Source: Cephaloticoccus sp. (GTDB lineage: Bacteria; Verrucomicrobiota; Verrucomicrobiia; Opitutales; Opitutaceae). From it: a stretch of DNA of 37,771 nt. Of this stretch, positions 25,518 through 34,438 are shown piece by piece. How positions within the stretch are numbered: position 1 is the stretch's first letter; each line of letters begins with the position of its first letter. The DNA lies in contig JAIPJW010000018.1 of the NCBI GenBank assembly GCA_021734075.1, positions 1-37,771 on the forward strand. The letters are read 5' to 3'. Under the pieces are notes generated by a model, which saw only the letters and a list, made by a program, of their open reading frames with translations, searched no databases and was not told the DNA's origin. Both the position numbers and the translations under genes were made by a program.

Positions 25518-25700
25518 CCCCCATCATGTGGCACCTACCGCCTAATACGTTACAAATTGGATAGCGGCAGATCAGCCCCATGGATTCCGCCATGGACCGT
25601 TGGCCAAAATCCGGACCGCACCCAGGGAAACCCCGGGCTGATCCAGCGGGTCATCATTCCATCTTGCGCCAGGCTGACTCCGTTGATCTGCGCTCAATTT

Positions 25701-26801
25701 TCATCTCTTGGGATGCAGGGCGCGGAGCAGGAAGTCCAGGCCCGCGTCGGCACGATTGAACTCGTGGGTCCCGGGAAATACCTTGAGGCGAAACCGGCCG
25801 GCTTCGCCGACGTCATGGTAAAGCCGACGCAGCTTGGCGGCTTCAACGCGGGCCCCGGCCGGTGAGAACAATTCGTCCTTGTCCCCCACCTCGAGCCAGA
25901 GCGGACGTGGACAGATAAGGGCACCCAGTTCGGCATCGAGAAACGAGCGGGCCGCACCGGCTGCCACGGCCGGCGGCAGCGGATAGGCGTGACGATCATT
26001 GAAATAGCACGAGGAGAGCACCGCCTTGATGCGGGTGTCCAAGGCGGCGGCATACAGGCCGAAACAACCGCCGTAGGAAAGTCCCGCAAGCCCCACCGTC
26101 GTATCGCGCAACTCCGGCAATTCGAGCGCGGCGTCGAGCGCGCGACGCAGCGTCAGCGTTTGCAAGGCGGGACTGGATCCGCCGAGGAGTTGGAGGCGTG
26201 CGTCGAGTTTTTCCAGCGAACAAGCGGGCTCGGCGCTGGTGTTCCACATCGGCAGCTGGGGCACGAGAACCGCGCAATCACGCCGCCGCAATCGGGCAAC
26301 AATGTCGCTGTAGTTCGTCGTGCTACGCCCCAACCCGGAGATCATTTCCACCAACCCGAGCCCGCCGTGCTGGGCAATGACCAGTGGGACGGGGCGCTGG
26401 GCTCGGGGGAGAAACAACAACGTAAACGCAGCATAACCGCCCGTGACTCCAAAGCGCCCAAGCCTAATATCGCCATCTTTATCGCGGCCAATTTGCCACC
26501 ACTGCGATTTCACCCTGGCCGGGGTTCCGCCCACGAGCGGCCAGCCCAACAGAGCCTTGAGCCGTGCGGTCGCAGTTTTTTGCCACGCCCCCAGCTCGCG
26601 GGACGACGGCCAACGGGCACCGCGATCAGCGTCAACTGCCACGCGCAAACTGGACAATTCCTGCTCCAGCGACTTCACGAGCTGGCGACGTTCCCTCGCC
26701 AGGCGGGAGGCCGCGCGCGCGGAAAGGACGATGGGTTGGCTGGGGCTCACAAGTAAAATGCTCGGCGCTTCGACAGAGTTGGGTCCGACCACAGACCGCA
26801 A
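25701..26801 (-). CDS. Alpha/beta hydrolase (acetyl-xylan-esterase-like)
   Basis: The 366-residue protein has the alpha/beta-hydrolase order. VPLVIAQHGGLG holds the oxyanion HGG. Nucleophile S242 is in GLAGLSYGGCFG. An acid is in VGDKDELF (D309 or its neighbour), and His346 is in FPGTHEFN. The N-terminal 100 residues are helical and charged (ARERRQLVKSLEQELSSLRV). This layout matches large esterases of the acetyl xylan esterase / ABHD-like group. No signal peptide is seen. The start is uncertain: the annotated methionine leaves only 47 bp to the divergent dioxygenase-like gene. The substrate is unknown, perhaps an acylated sugar. Confidence 0.82.
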   Translation of the reverse strand: MRSVVGPNSVEAPSILLVSPSQPIVLSARAASRLARERRQLVKSLEQELSSLRVAVDADRGARWPSSRELGAWQKTATARLKALLGWPLVGGTPARVKSQWWQIGRDKDGDIRLGRFGVTGGYAAFTLLFLPRAQRPVPLVIAQHGGLGLVEMISGLGRSTTNYSDIVARLRRRDCAVLVPQLPMWNTSAEPACSLEKLDARLQLLGGSSPALQTLTLRRALDAALELPELRDTTVGLAGLSYGGCFGLYAAALDTRIKAVLSSCYFNDRHAYPLPPAVAAGAARSFLDAELGALICPRPLWLEVGDKDELFSPAGARVEAAKLRRLYHDVGEAGRFRLKVFPGTHEFNRADAGLDFLLRALHPKR

Positions 26802-26848
26802 TGTATTTTTCTTGGTAAGGTGCCACCGCCGTCCTACGAGTTTGGGCC

Positions 26849-27691
26849 ATGCCCAACACCCCGACCAAGGAAGAACGCGACCTGAGCTTTGCCCCCACCG
26901 TCAACGAGTCGCCGCTGCGGCTGACCCGGGAGCAGATTGCCTTCTACAACACGCAGGGCTACGTCGCGCCGTTCCGGGCCTACAACCAGACGGAGGCCGA
27001 TGCCAACCGCACCTACTTCGACGACCTGCTGCACAAGGTGCAGACGCAGCGGCCCGACCTGGACGCCTATTCGGTCAACGGATTCCAAATCTGTTGCCAG
27101 GGGCTCTATGACATCGTGATGAACCCCACCATTCTCGATCATGTGCAAGACATCATCGGGCCGGACATCATCTGCTGGGGCACTCATTTTTTCTGCAAGC
27201 AACCGCACGATCCCCGCAAGGTGGCCTGGCACCAGGATGCCTCCTACTGGCCCTTCACGCCGGCGCGCACCGTCACTGTGTGGCTGGCGATCGACGATGC
27301 GGATCAGGAAAACGCCGCGATGAAATTCCTGCCCAGCACCCACAATCGCGGGCATTTGAAGTGGCGCGATGTGACCGGTCCGGCCGTGCTGAATCAGGAA
27401 ATCGAGGGCACCGACCAGATGGGCGAGCCGGTCTATGATGAACTGAAGGCCGGCGAATTCTCCCTGCATGCCGACATGCTCGCCCACGGTTCGGACCCCA
27501 ACAGTTCGACCCGCCGCCGCTGTGGCCTTACCCTGCGTTACTGCCCACCCAGCGTCAGGAAATTGAATCCAGCCTGGGGTCAGGGTGCGATCCTGTGTCG
27601 CGGGGCCGATCCGGACAACAACTGGGTGCACAATCCGCGTCCGCCGGGCGAGGATGTCACCGTGATGGTCAAGCGCATCGGCGCGAACTAA
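26849..27691 (+). CDS. Second phytanoyl-CoA dioxygenase (PhyH) family protein
   Basis: The 280-residue protein carries the 2-oxoglutarate dioxygenase triad: H128 and D130 in VAWHQDASYWP, and H213 in LHADMLAHGSDPNSS, followed by TRRRCGLTLRYCPP with the 2-oxoglutarate arginine. VTVWLAIDDADQENAAMKFLPSTH is typical. It is only distantly like the dioxygenase at 21642-22427, so it probably has a different substrate. The WHQDASYWP form is common among PhyH proteins that act on small amines and quaternary compounds. It is divergent from the alpha/beta hydrolase. Its stop codon overlaps the stop of the converging metallophosphoesterase gene by 4 bp. Confidence 0.88.
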   Translation: MPNTPTKEERDLSFAPTVNESPLRLTREQIAFYNTQGYVAPFRAYNQTEADANRTYFDDLLHKVQTQRPDLDAYSVNGFQICCQGLYDIVMNPTILDHVQDIIGPDIICWGTHFFCKQPHDPRKVAWHQDASYWPFTPARTVTVWLAIDDADQENAAMKFLPSTHNRGHLKWRDVTGPAVLNQEIEGTDQMGEPVYDELKAGEFSLHADMLAHGSDPNSSTRRRCGLTLRYCPPSVRKLNPAWGQGAILCRGADPDNNWVHNPRPPGEDVTVMVKRIGAN

Positions 27692-28416
27692 GCGGTCCCG
27701 GCAAAAGGCACAAAGGTGCGGGTCAATTGGCCCGCCGGGGTTCCGTCGACCACCCAATAACCCTTGGTCGGCGAGTCGTCATGGTTTTTGCGCACCCGGG
27801 AAACACACACATTGGTCACGAGTTCAATGGTGCCGCGCCAATGGCTGGTCCGACCATGATAGTGACCGGAAAAAATTGTTCGCACATTCAGCCCCGTGAG
27901 TCGATCCAGCACCTGTTGGGCGTTGCGCGGACAAAATTCCACCTCGCTGGCCAGGGGGAAATGTGTGGCGACCACGGTAGGTGCGTCGTGATCAAGCCCG
28001 GGGATCGTCTCGTCGAGCCAGTTCAGAGTATCGCGCGCAATCATGACCTCCTCATATTTGGCTCCTTCCGTGGTATCGATCACCACGAACTGCCAGCCCT
28101 TGATCGTGAACGTGTAGTTGCGCCGGCCGGGAAACACGGCCTCGAACCACCCGTCCACTGGCGACAGATCGAGATCATGATTACCCGGGGTGAAATACAG
28201 GGGCAGGCCCGATGATTTCGCGAGACGGGCCATGGTCTCCAAACTTTCGCGCTTGCCGGCGTCGGCCAGGTCACCCAGGCAGAAACAAAAATCCGCGCCC
28301 GCGGTTTGCGCCACCTGGCGAAACAGTGCCTCCATCCATGGATCGCAGCGCTCGTCCCGGTGGTGAAAATCCTGGAGCACCACGAAGCGGATGCGGCCGG
28401 CAGGGACGAGCGACAT
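27688..28416 (-). CDS. Calcineurin-like metallophosphoesterase
   Basis: With a start at 28416 (MSLVPAGRIRFVVLQD) the protein has 242 residues; an upstream methionine at 28464 is less likely. It has all metal motifs of the family in order: DFHH (D16, H18), CLGDLAD (D49), PGNHD (N79, H80), VVATHFPL and GHYHG. It would hydrolyse a phosphomono- or diester with two metal ions. No signal peptide is seen, so it is probably cytoplasmic. The 3' end overlaps that of the second dioxygenase-like gene. The substrate cannot be read from the sequence. Confidence 0.88.
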   Translation of the reverse strand: MSLVPAGRIRFVVLQDFHHRDERCDPWMEALFRQVAQTAGADFCFCLGDLADAGKRESLETMARLAKSSGLPLYFTPGNHDLDLSPVDGWFEAVFPGRRNYTFTIKGWQFVVIDTTEGAKYEEVMIARDTLNWLDETIPGLDHDAPTVVATHFPLASEVEFCPRNAQQVLDRLTGLNVRTIFSGHYHGRTSHWRGTIELVTNVCVSRVRKNHDDSPTKGYWVVDGTPAGQLTRTFVPFAGTA

Positions 28417-28618
28417 GCCCCGATAGCATGCAACCTCCGCTTCCGGGGCAAGCCCGGGGAACAACGCCTACAACTCAGAAACATGGCTCTGCTATTCACA
28501 TTATCACACCACTGGTAATCGCGGGATACGGCAAAGACAGGTTGTCCTGAACCGTATTCCCTGTTGGCAATGGATCCGATCGGAAGTCCCGGCAATAAAT
28601 CAACCAACCCTGCACCTC

Positions 28619-29389
28619 ATGGCCACGATACTCGACCGCTTCAGCCTTGCTGGAAAAATCGCGCTGGTCACCGGCGGGGCGCGCGGCATCGGCCAGGACT
28701 GCGCCCTGGCCCTGGCGGAAGCCGGGGCGGACGTGGCCGTGCTCGACCTGCCCGGTTCGGCCGTCGCATCAGTCGCCGCCGATATTCGCGCCCGGGGCCG
28801 ACGGGCGCTGCCGCTCGAGGGTGATGTGACGCAAAGCGCGCAAGTGGATGCGCTCATCACCCAAGTAGTGGAGGAAATGGGCGGACTCGACATTGTGTTC
28901 AACAATGCGGGGATCTGCGTGAACCGGCCGGCAGAGGATATGAGCGACGAGGAATGGCTGCGGGTCGTCAACGTGGACCTGAATGCAGTCTTCTACGTCG
29001 CGCGCGCGGCCGGTAGGGCCATGATCGCCCGGGGCCGGGGTGGCCGCATCATCAACACCGCCTCGATGTCCGCGCAAATTGTCAATCACCCGCAAAACCA
29101 ATGCGCCTACAACGCCGCCAAGGCCGGCGTGGTGCAATTGACCCGTTCGCTCGCCACCGAGTGGGCGCCGCACCAGATCACCGTCAACTCCATCAGTCCC
29201 GGCTACACCGCCACCGCCATGGCGATGAAGGTGGTGGAACTGCATCCCGGCTGGATCAAGGACACCCCCATGCAGCGCCTGGCGACCCCGGAGGAAATCG
29301 CCCCGGCGGTGGTCTTCCTCGCGTCCCCCGGCGCCAGCTTCATCACCGGTCACGACCTCGTGATCGACGGCGGCTTCACCTGCTGGTGA
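28619..29389 (+). CDS. Short-chain dehydrogenase/reductase (sugar/polyol type)
   Basis: The 256-residue protein is a classical SDR. The NAD(P) site is TGGARGIG (residues 18-25), an acidic D43 follows the second strand (VLDLPG), which favours NAD, NNAG is at 95-98, and the catalytic set is S151, Y164 and K168 (YNAAK). The C-terminus DLVIDGGFTCW is typical. Nearest recognisable relatives oxidise sugars or polyols. The gene lies beside the sulfatase/glycosidase locus and converges on its first minus-strand operon with 10 bp between stops. A role in oxidising a released sugar is inferred from this position. Confidence 0.88.
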   Translation: MATILDRFSLAGKIALVTGGARGIGQDCALALAEAGADVAVLDLPGSAVASVAADIRARGRRALPLEGDVTQSAQVDALITQVVEEMGGLDIVFNNAGICVNRPAEDMSDEEWLRVVNVDLNAVFYVARAAGRAMIARGRGGRIINTASMSAQIVNHPQNQCAYNAAKAGVVQLTRSLATEWAPHQITVNSISPGYTATAMAMKVVELHPGWIKDTPMQRLATPEEIAPAVVFLASPGASFITGHDLVIDGGFTCW

Positions 29390-29399
29390 ACGATCCGCA

Positions 29400-30797
29400 T
29401 TATTGAGGCGGAACCACCTTTTCCGCAACCGGCACCAGCGGTGGATCCACCACATGGACGGAAGCGGTGTCCCGCCAATCCATTGCCGCCGCCACGGCCC
29501 GCAAGCGCCCGACTTCCGACGGATATTCGGCCGCAACGTCGTGCTGCTCGGCCGGATCGTTCAACAAATCAAACAGCATTCCGGTCCGGGGTTCGTCACC
29601 GGTTTCCAACCCGGGATAATCGCTCGGGTGATACTGTTTGCCCGGGGCAATGATCGTGGTGCCGTCGTGCGGTTTGCGTTCCGTGTAGGGAGCGCCGGGG
29701 GGCAACGATTTAGGCGCCCAGGGTGTTTGCAGGTGCAATTTCCAGCGGGCATCCCGCACGGTCATCGTGCCGCGATCCGTCTGGCCAAATATGTAGTCCG
29801 AGCCGCGACTCGACTTCTCACCCCGCATCAGTGGCAGCAAATCGCAGGCGTCGATCACCCGGTCATCCGGCCGGGAAATCCGGGCCGCCGCCAGGGCGGT
29901 GCTGAACAGGTCCACCGTGACGGCGGGCGCGGCAACCACCCGGCCCGCCGGGATTTCACCCGGCCACCACGCCAGCATCGGCACACGGTGCCCCCCCTCG
30001 AAGGTGCTGGCTTTCATGCCGCGCAGCCCGCCGGTGCTCCCGCCAAACCACGGTCCATGATCACTGGTGAACAGCACGAGCGTATTTGCCGCGCGTCCGC
30101 TTTCCCGCAAATGGTCGAGCAGCGCGCCGATGCTGGCATCAAGTTCGGTCACGGTGTCACCATAAAGACCGGCGCCGGATTTGCCGGCAAAGGCGGGGGA
30201 AACCGACAGCGGCTTGTGGGGCGCGGCGGGCGCGTAGTGGAGATAAAACGGCTGCTGGCGCGGGCGCGTCATGTATGCAAGGCACGCCTCCGTGTAACGT
30301 TGCGCCAGCGTCGTCTGATCAACCGGGTATTCCTTTCTCTCCGTGCCTTCGATCAGTTCGACCGGGCGCATGTCATTGCTATACGGTATGCCGAAATACT
30401 CATCAAAACCGCGATGGGTTGGCAGATATTCCGGACGGCAGTGTCCCAGATGCCATTTGCCGATCATCGCCGTCGCATAACCTGCCGACCGGAACATGTC
30501 CGCCAGGGTTAGTTCCGTTTCCGGCAAAGCCATCCGGTGGTTGCGCGCCTTGCCATCGGGCGTGGGATTCTCCACCAGGGCGCAGCGGAGGGGGTAGCGT
30601 CCGGTCATCAGCGCCGCCCGTGCCGGGGCACAGTAGGGGGTTGGGGAATTGCACTGGGTAAACCGTGCCCCTTCCGCGGCCATGCGGTCGAGGTTGGGGG
30701 TGACGCAGTGCTTCTGGCCGTAGCAGCCGAGATCCCCGTAACCCAGATCATCCGCCATGATGACGATGACGTTCGGTCGCGCCGCGTTTGCATTCAT
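29400..30797 (-). CDS. S1-type sulfatase (arylsulfatase A-like), cytoplasmic form
   Basis: The 465-residue protein is a type I sulfatase. The N-terminal metal site is VIMADDLGYGDLG. The formylglycine motif is CAPAR at C56-R60 in PYCAPARAALMTGRYP. MIGKWHLG and FTSDHGPWFGG complete the set, with substrate-binding Lys/His and the DH metal ligand. The active Cys must be converted to formylglycine by an FGE enzyme, which is not in this window. No signal peptide precedes the catalytic domain, unusual for polysaccharide sulfatases. Its ATG overlaps the stop of the GHL6-type gene (ATGA), so it is the third gene of a minus-strand operon. The sulfated substrate is likely a sugar. Confidence 0.9.
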   Translation of the reverse strand: MNANAARPNVIVIMADDLGYGDLGCYGQKHCVTPNLDRMAAEGARFTQCNSPTPYCAPARAALMTGRYPLRCALVENPTPDGKARNHRMALPETELTLADMFRSAGYATAMIGKWHLGHCRPEYLPTHRGFDEYFGIPYSNDMRPVELIEGTERKEYPVDQTTLAQRYTEACLAYMTRPRQQPFYLHYAPAAPHKPLSVSPAFAGKSGAGLYGDTVTELDASIGALLDHLRESGRAANTLVLFTSDHGPWFGGSTGGLRGMKASTFEGGHRVPMLAWWPGEIPAGRVVAAPAVTVDLFSTALAAARISRPDDRVIDACDLLPLMRGEKSSRGSDYIFGQTDRGTMTVRDARWKLHLQTPWAPKSLPPGAPYTERKPHDGTTIIAPGKQYHPSDYPGLETGDEPRTGMLFDLLNDPAEQHDVAAEYPSEVGRLRAVAAAMDWRDTASVHVVDPPLVPVAEKVVPPQ

Positions 30798-32821
30798 TGG
30801 TCCGACTCCTTGAAAAATCCCGGCACCCGCAACAGCAACCGGCCGCGGCCCTTCAGCAAAAACCCGGCGTCGCCGGATTTCGGCAAGGGTGTCCCCGTTT
30901 GGGCGTCGATGACGGCATCCACGGCCCGATCAAAACCCAGCACCTCGTCGGCAAAATTCATGCGCTCGGCGATAACATCGATGTGCAGTGCCTTTCGCAC
31001 CGGCACATAATGCAGCAGGGTGAGCAAGAGGTCGTTGTCCTGACGGCGCGGCACGCTGAGCACCGTGGTCGGCAACTGCGCGCCGGCCATCGGCGGACCA
31101 ATCAAGGCCTGCAGCAACCGCTGCCATACGGCGGCAATGACCAGCCCGCCCGATTCACGGTAATCACGAAAAACCGGCTCCGCGATGCAAGCCCAGCGTT
31201 CCGCCAGCACCACGGCCGGTCCGCTCGCCTCACCGGGTCGCGGGGGGGACTGGAAGTGCGAACAAAACCGCACGTCAGTGCGTTCGAAATATTGTTCATG
31301 CTGCCAGGCCACCACGCGGGCGTCACCGTATGCCGTGATGGCCGGACCCCGGCGGTAGATCACCCGGTCAACCCCCGCCCAATCCGGGGCAAAGTCGGGT
31401 TCAACCTGCCAGTAGACCGGTTGACTGGTTGTTGCCCCCGAGCGTCGCAAAGGCAAAAAATCGAGGGCCCAGTTTCCGGCCTCAACATATCCCGCCGCAC
31501 CGGAGAGCAGCAGTTTGCCGCCGCCGGCATGATACGCGCGCAGTTTCGCGCCCAATGCCGCGGTGATCGGAGTCGTGTCAGGCAGCACCACCAAATCGAA
31601 TGCCCTGAAATCCGACGCATCATCGAGCACCGCACAGTCGTAATGCGTCTCCTCGCACAACATCACGGCGCCGGACTCCGACCGTGCGGTCATTTTTTCA
31701 TCCATGCCCGGGATTCCAGCCAGCAGCACGCCCACCTGGGGACACGCCGTGGTGTTTTCGTAGAAAAACTCGGCGGCTTTGACTCCGGCATAGACCTCCT
31801 TGATCAAGGCATAGGCCCCCCGATCCAGTCGACCCGTTGGATGCATCTGGTCGCCGACCTCCATCAAGCCACCCAGGGCCTGGGCGCGGAAACATTCAAA
31901 CTCCAATGCCGGCACCGGTTTGATCCCGCCAAAATCACCCCACGATTTTTGAAACCGGCCGGTCTGTCCGGTCCAGGGTTTTCCGAGTCGGGCAATCTGT
32001 CGGGCCAGCTTGGGAAAGTGGTGGTAGCCCCAATGGCCGGTCGGTAGTGACTCGACCTCGAAGTGTGTCTGCTGTGCGGCCCGCCCATGGATACTATAAC
32101 GGCTGTCCACATAACAAAAGCTGCCGGTATTGTAGAATATCGAAGCTGCGGGTGACCGGTCCCGAACGAACGCCGTCAGCCGGGCCGATACCTCGTTTTG
32201 CGCCAGCACGCGAAATTTCACATAACTGGCGTGGCTCCGATCCAGCAACCCGTGCCGGGCCCGGAACCGCTGGCTCACCGGGCTCCAACAACAACCCGGG
32301 GCGTAGGAAAGGATATCAAAAAAAATCCCGTCGACGTCATAGCTGGCGAACAGTTCACCCACATGTGTCTCCACAAAGTCCAGGTATTCGGGTTGCAGCC
32401 AGTTGACGTAACGCCAGCCCCCGGGATCAATCACCCCGTCCTCGCGACGGTTTTTTACCTGCGCAATGGCTCCGTCCGGGTCGAGTTGGAGCCAGTCACG
32501 GTGCCGGTCTGCCGTCCATTCATCCCACGCCAGGGTTGTGTAGATGGGACAACGGATATTGCGCCGGTGCAGCGCCTCGATCTGCTCGCCCAGCAAATCC
32601 CGCCCTCCCAGGCCGGGATGCATCTCGCCCACCCTGGTCGGATAATAGCACAGCCCGTGATGGCAGCGGGCAAAGATCGTGATCGAGTTGATGCCGGCAT
32701 CGGCGACGGTGGCGGCGAATTCCTCCGCATCGAAATTCGTCGCCACGCCAGCGATCAGCGCAGAAGTGTGGAAATCGAGATGCACCTGGCGGGTGCGGTT
32801 GAGATCATAAATGGCAGCCAT
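30794..32821 (-). CDS. GHL6-type glycoside hydrolase (GH151/alpha-L-fucosidase-like?)
   Basis: The 675-residue protein has an N-terminal TIM-barrel-like part that matches hypothetical glycosyl hydrolase 6 (GHL6). Landmarks are INSITIFARCHHGLCYYPT, GEMHPGL, RDLLGEQIEALHRRNIRCPI and YDVDGIFFDILSYAPG, where the D-x-x-F-F-D stretch is a candidate active-site strand. From about residue 370 a Rossmann-like part resembles the trimerisation domain of GH42 enzymes (AFDLVVLPDTTPIT, YHAGGGKLLLSG). This architecture is close to GH151 alpha-L-fucosidases, but that link is from memory. No signal peptide is seen. It sits between two sulfatases: 20 bp after the upstream one, and overlapping the downstream one by 4 bp. 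Confidence 0.7.
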   Translation of the reverse strand: MAAIYDLNRTRQVHLDFHTSALIAGVATNFDAEEFAATVADAGINSITIFARCHHGLCYYPTRVGEMHPGLGGRDLLGEQIEALHRRNIRCPIYTTLAWDEWTADRHRDWLQLDPDGAIAQVKNRREDGVIDPGGWRYVNWLQPEYLDFVETHVGELFASYDVDGIFFDILSYAPGCCWSPVSQRFRARHGLLDRSHASYVKFRVLAQNEVSARLTAFVRDRSPAASIFYNTGSFCYVDSRYSIHGRAAQQTHFEVESLPTGHWGYHHFPKLARQIARLGKPWTGQTGRFQKSWGDFGGIKPVPALEFECFRAQALGGLMEVGDQMHPTGRLDRGAYALIKEVYAGVKAAEFFYENTTACPQVGVLLAGIPGMDEKMTARSESGAVMLCEETHYDCAVLDDASDFRAFDLVVLPDTTPITAALGAKLRAYHAGGGKLLLSGAAGYVEAGNWALDFLPLRRSGATTSQPVYWQVEPDFAPDWAGVDRVIYRRGPAITAYGDARVVAWQHEQYFERTDVRFCSHFQSPPRPGEASGPAVVLAERWACIAEPVFRDYRESGGLVIAAVWQRLLQALIGPPMAGAQLPTTVLSVPRRQDNDLLLTLLHYVPVRKALHIDVIAERMNFADEVLGFDRAVDAVIDAQTGTPLPKSGDAGFLLKGRGRLLLRVPGFFKESDQ

Positions 32822-32841
32822 GGGTAATTGGCATGGGTTGC

Positions 32842-34317
32842 TCAGGGCTGGCCCGGCGGGTCCAGCAGCTTGAGCGCCTGCGGCCCGAGTTCATCGTTCA
32901 CTTCCTGCAGACGGGCGCGCAAACGCAGACGCATGGCGCAAGCCCGGGCATACACCGAAGGATCATCAATCCGGTTGTGCAATTCGGCCGGATCCGTGGC
33001 CAAATCATAAAGCTCATCCGTATCGGAGGGGTTGAAGACATATTTCCAATTCTGATGCCAAAGGATACGCTCCAGGAACATCACGCGATGGCCGTGGTCC
33101 TGCGCCAGCATGTCATCACGCCAGTCGGGCGGGGTCTCACCCCGTAGCAGCGGTCCCAGGTCACGACCGTGCACGGCCGCCAAATCCGTGCCCGCAACCG
33201 CACAGAAAGTCGGAGCCAGGTCAATCAGACTGACCCATTCGGTGCACACCCGCCCGCGGATGGCCGCCGCCGCGTGCGGGGGTTTGATGACCAACGGAAT
33301 CCGATACAGCTCCTCATGCGCCAACCCGCCCTTGTCGAACATGCCCCCGTGTATGCCGATGGATTCCCCGTGATCCGAGGCGAACACAATCAAGGTGTCG
33401 TCATAAATCCCCCGTTCCCTCAAGCCATCCAGTAGGCGACCGATTTCGTGGTCCACCATGGCCGCTTGCGCGTAGTATCGCGCAATGACCCGGGCCCAAT
33501 CCGGCCACGCCGTGCTCGCCGCACCCGGAAAGATTTTCTCCTGAAACCGGCGATGCCATTGCGGCCGGTGCCGCAGGTCATCACGAAAGCTCGGCCACTC
33601 GGGAATGTCCCCCGGGTTGTAAAGATCCTTGAAATCCTCCGTCGGCAGGTAGGGGGCATGCGGCTCCCAAAAATGGCAGCCGATGAAAAAAGGTGCATCG
33701 CCCGCCGCAAAGTCGTCCAACTGTGCGAGCACCTGCTCCGTTACAAAATGGCAGGGGGATGAACGGATGTCCCCCTCGGCCCAACCGCTGGTGTTGCCGC
33801 CACTCCGGGTGGGATCGCCCCCTTCGGCGGAAAATTCGAAGTGCGGGCGCGGTTGCGGCAGCCCGTGCTCCTGCAGATAATGGAGAAAGGTCGGATCGCT
33901 GCGTATGCCCCCGTAATCAGGGAGACTGAATCCGGTGAATCCCGCCTCGGTGGCAGTGCGGGTCAGGCCGGCATGCCACTTGCCCTGGTGCCCCAACCGA
34001 TAACCGGCCGCCGCCAATTTCCCGGGGAAAAGGGTCAATCCGCGGCCACAGGCCGTTTCATCCCAGCGCGAAAAAACACCGGTGTTGAAGCGCACACCGT
34101 GCGCATGCGGATAAAGTCCGGTCAACAGACTGGCCCGGGCAGGGGTGCAGAGCGCACTGGGGGTGCAGGCATGGTCAAACCGGATACCATCGGCCGCCAA
34201 GGCATCGATCCGCGGCGACCGGGCGACGGGAGCCCCGTAGCAGGAAAGCGTGTGCAAGGCCTGCTGATCGGTCATGATCAAGAGGATCGATGGGGGCGAT
34301 GCAGGAATCCGGGGCAT
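32842..34317 (-). CDS. S1-type sulfatase, first gene of minus-strand operon
   Basis: With a start at 34317 (MPRIPASPPSILLIMTDQQ), preceded by AGGA at a good distance, the protein has 491 residues. It carries the S1 sulfatase set: ILLIMTDQQA, the formylglycine motif CTPAR (C57-R61) in LCTPARASLLTG, HQGKWHAG, FFIGCHFWEPHAPY and FASDHGESIG. The C-terminal subdomain ends ELYDLATDPAELHNRIDD, usual for the family. No signal peptide is seen, although the frame is open 31 codons upstream, where a short hydrophobic stretch (MFLIVLLG) is too weak for a signal. It should remove sulfate from a glycan or monosaccharide. It heads the operon with the GHL6-type glycosidase and a second sulfatase. Confidence 0.9.
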   Translation of the reverse strand: MPRIPASPPSILLIMTDQQALHTLSCYGAPVARSPRIDALAADGIRFDHACTPSALCTPARASLLTGLYPHAHGVRFNTGVFSRWDETACGRGLTLFPGKLAAAGYRLGHQGKWHAGLTRTATEAGFTGFSLPDYGGIRSDPTFLHYLQEHGLPQPRPHFEFSAEGGDPTRSGGNTSGWAEGDIRSSPCHFVTEQVLAQLDDFAAGDAPFFIGCHFWEPHAPYLPTEDFKDLYNPGDIPEWPSFRDDLRHRPQWHRRFQEKIFPGAASTAWPDWARVIARYYAQAAMVDHEIGRLLDGLRERGIYDDTLIVFASDHGESIGIHGGMFDKGGLAHEELYRIPLVIKPPHAAAAIRGRVCTEWVSLIDLAPTFCAVAGTDLAAVHGRDLGPLLRGETPPDWRDDMLAQDHGHRVMFLERILWHQNWKYVFNPSDTDELYDLATDPAELHNRIDDPSVYARACAMRLRLRARLQEVNDELGPQALKLLDPPGQP

Positions 34318-34438
34318 GGAATCCTGATAAACTGTCGCGTTATCCTGACCAAGCAAGACTATAAGAAACATGCTTGTTTTCGTATCGGAATATCTAAAAA
34401 CTTGTTTCAATTAAGTTTCATTTACCTAACCCAACCGC
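34318..34438. promoter_or_regulatory. Divergent promoter/operator of the sulfatase-mannosidase locus
   Basis: This 121-bp AT-rich region separates two operons that read outward. AAACATGCTTGTTT at 34366-34379 is an inverted repeat with one mismatched pair, a shape common for LacI- or GntR-type operators. GTTTCA occurs twice, at 34404-34409 and 34415-34420, 11 bases apart, one helical turn, close to the start of the plus-strand gene. No regulator gene lies in the window, so control from elsewhere is assumed. Confidence 0.45.
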
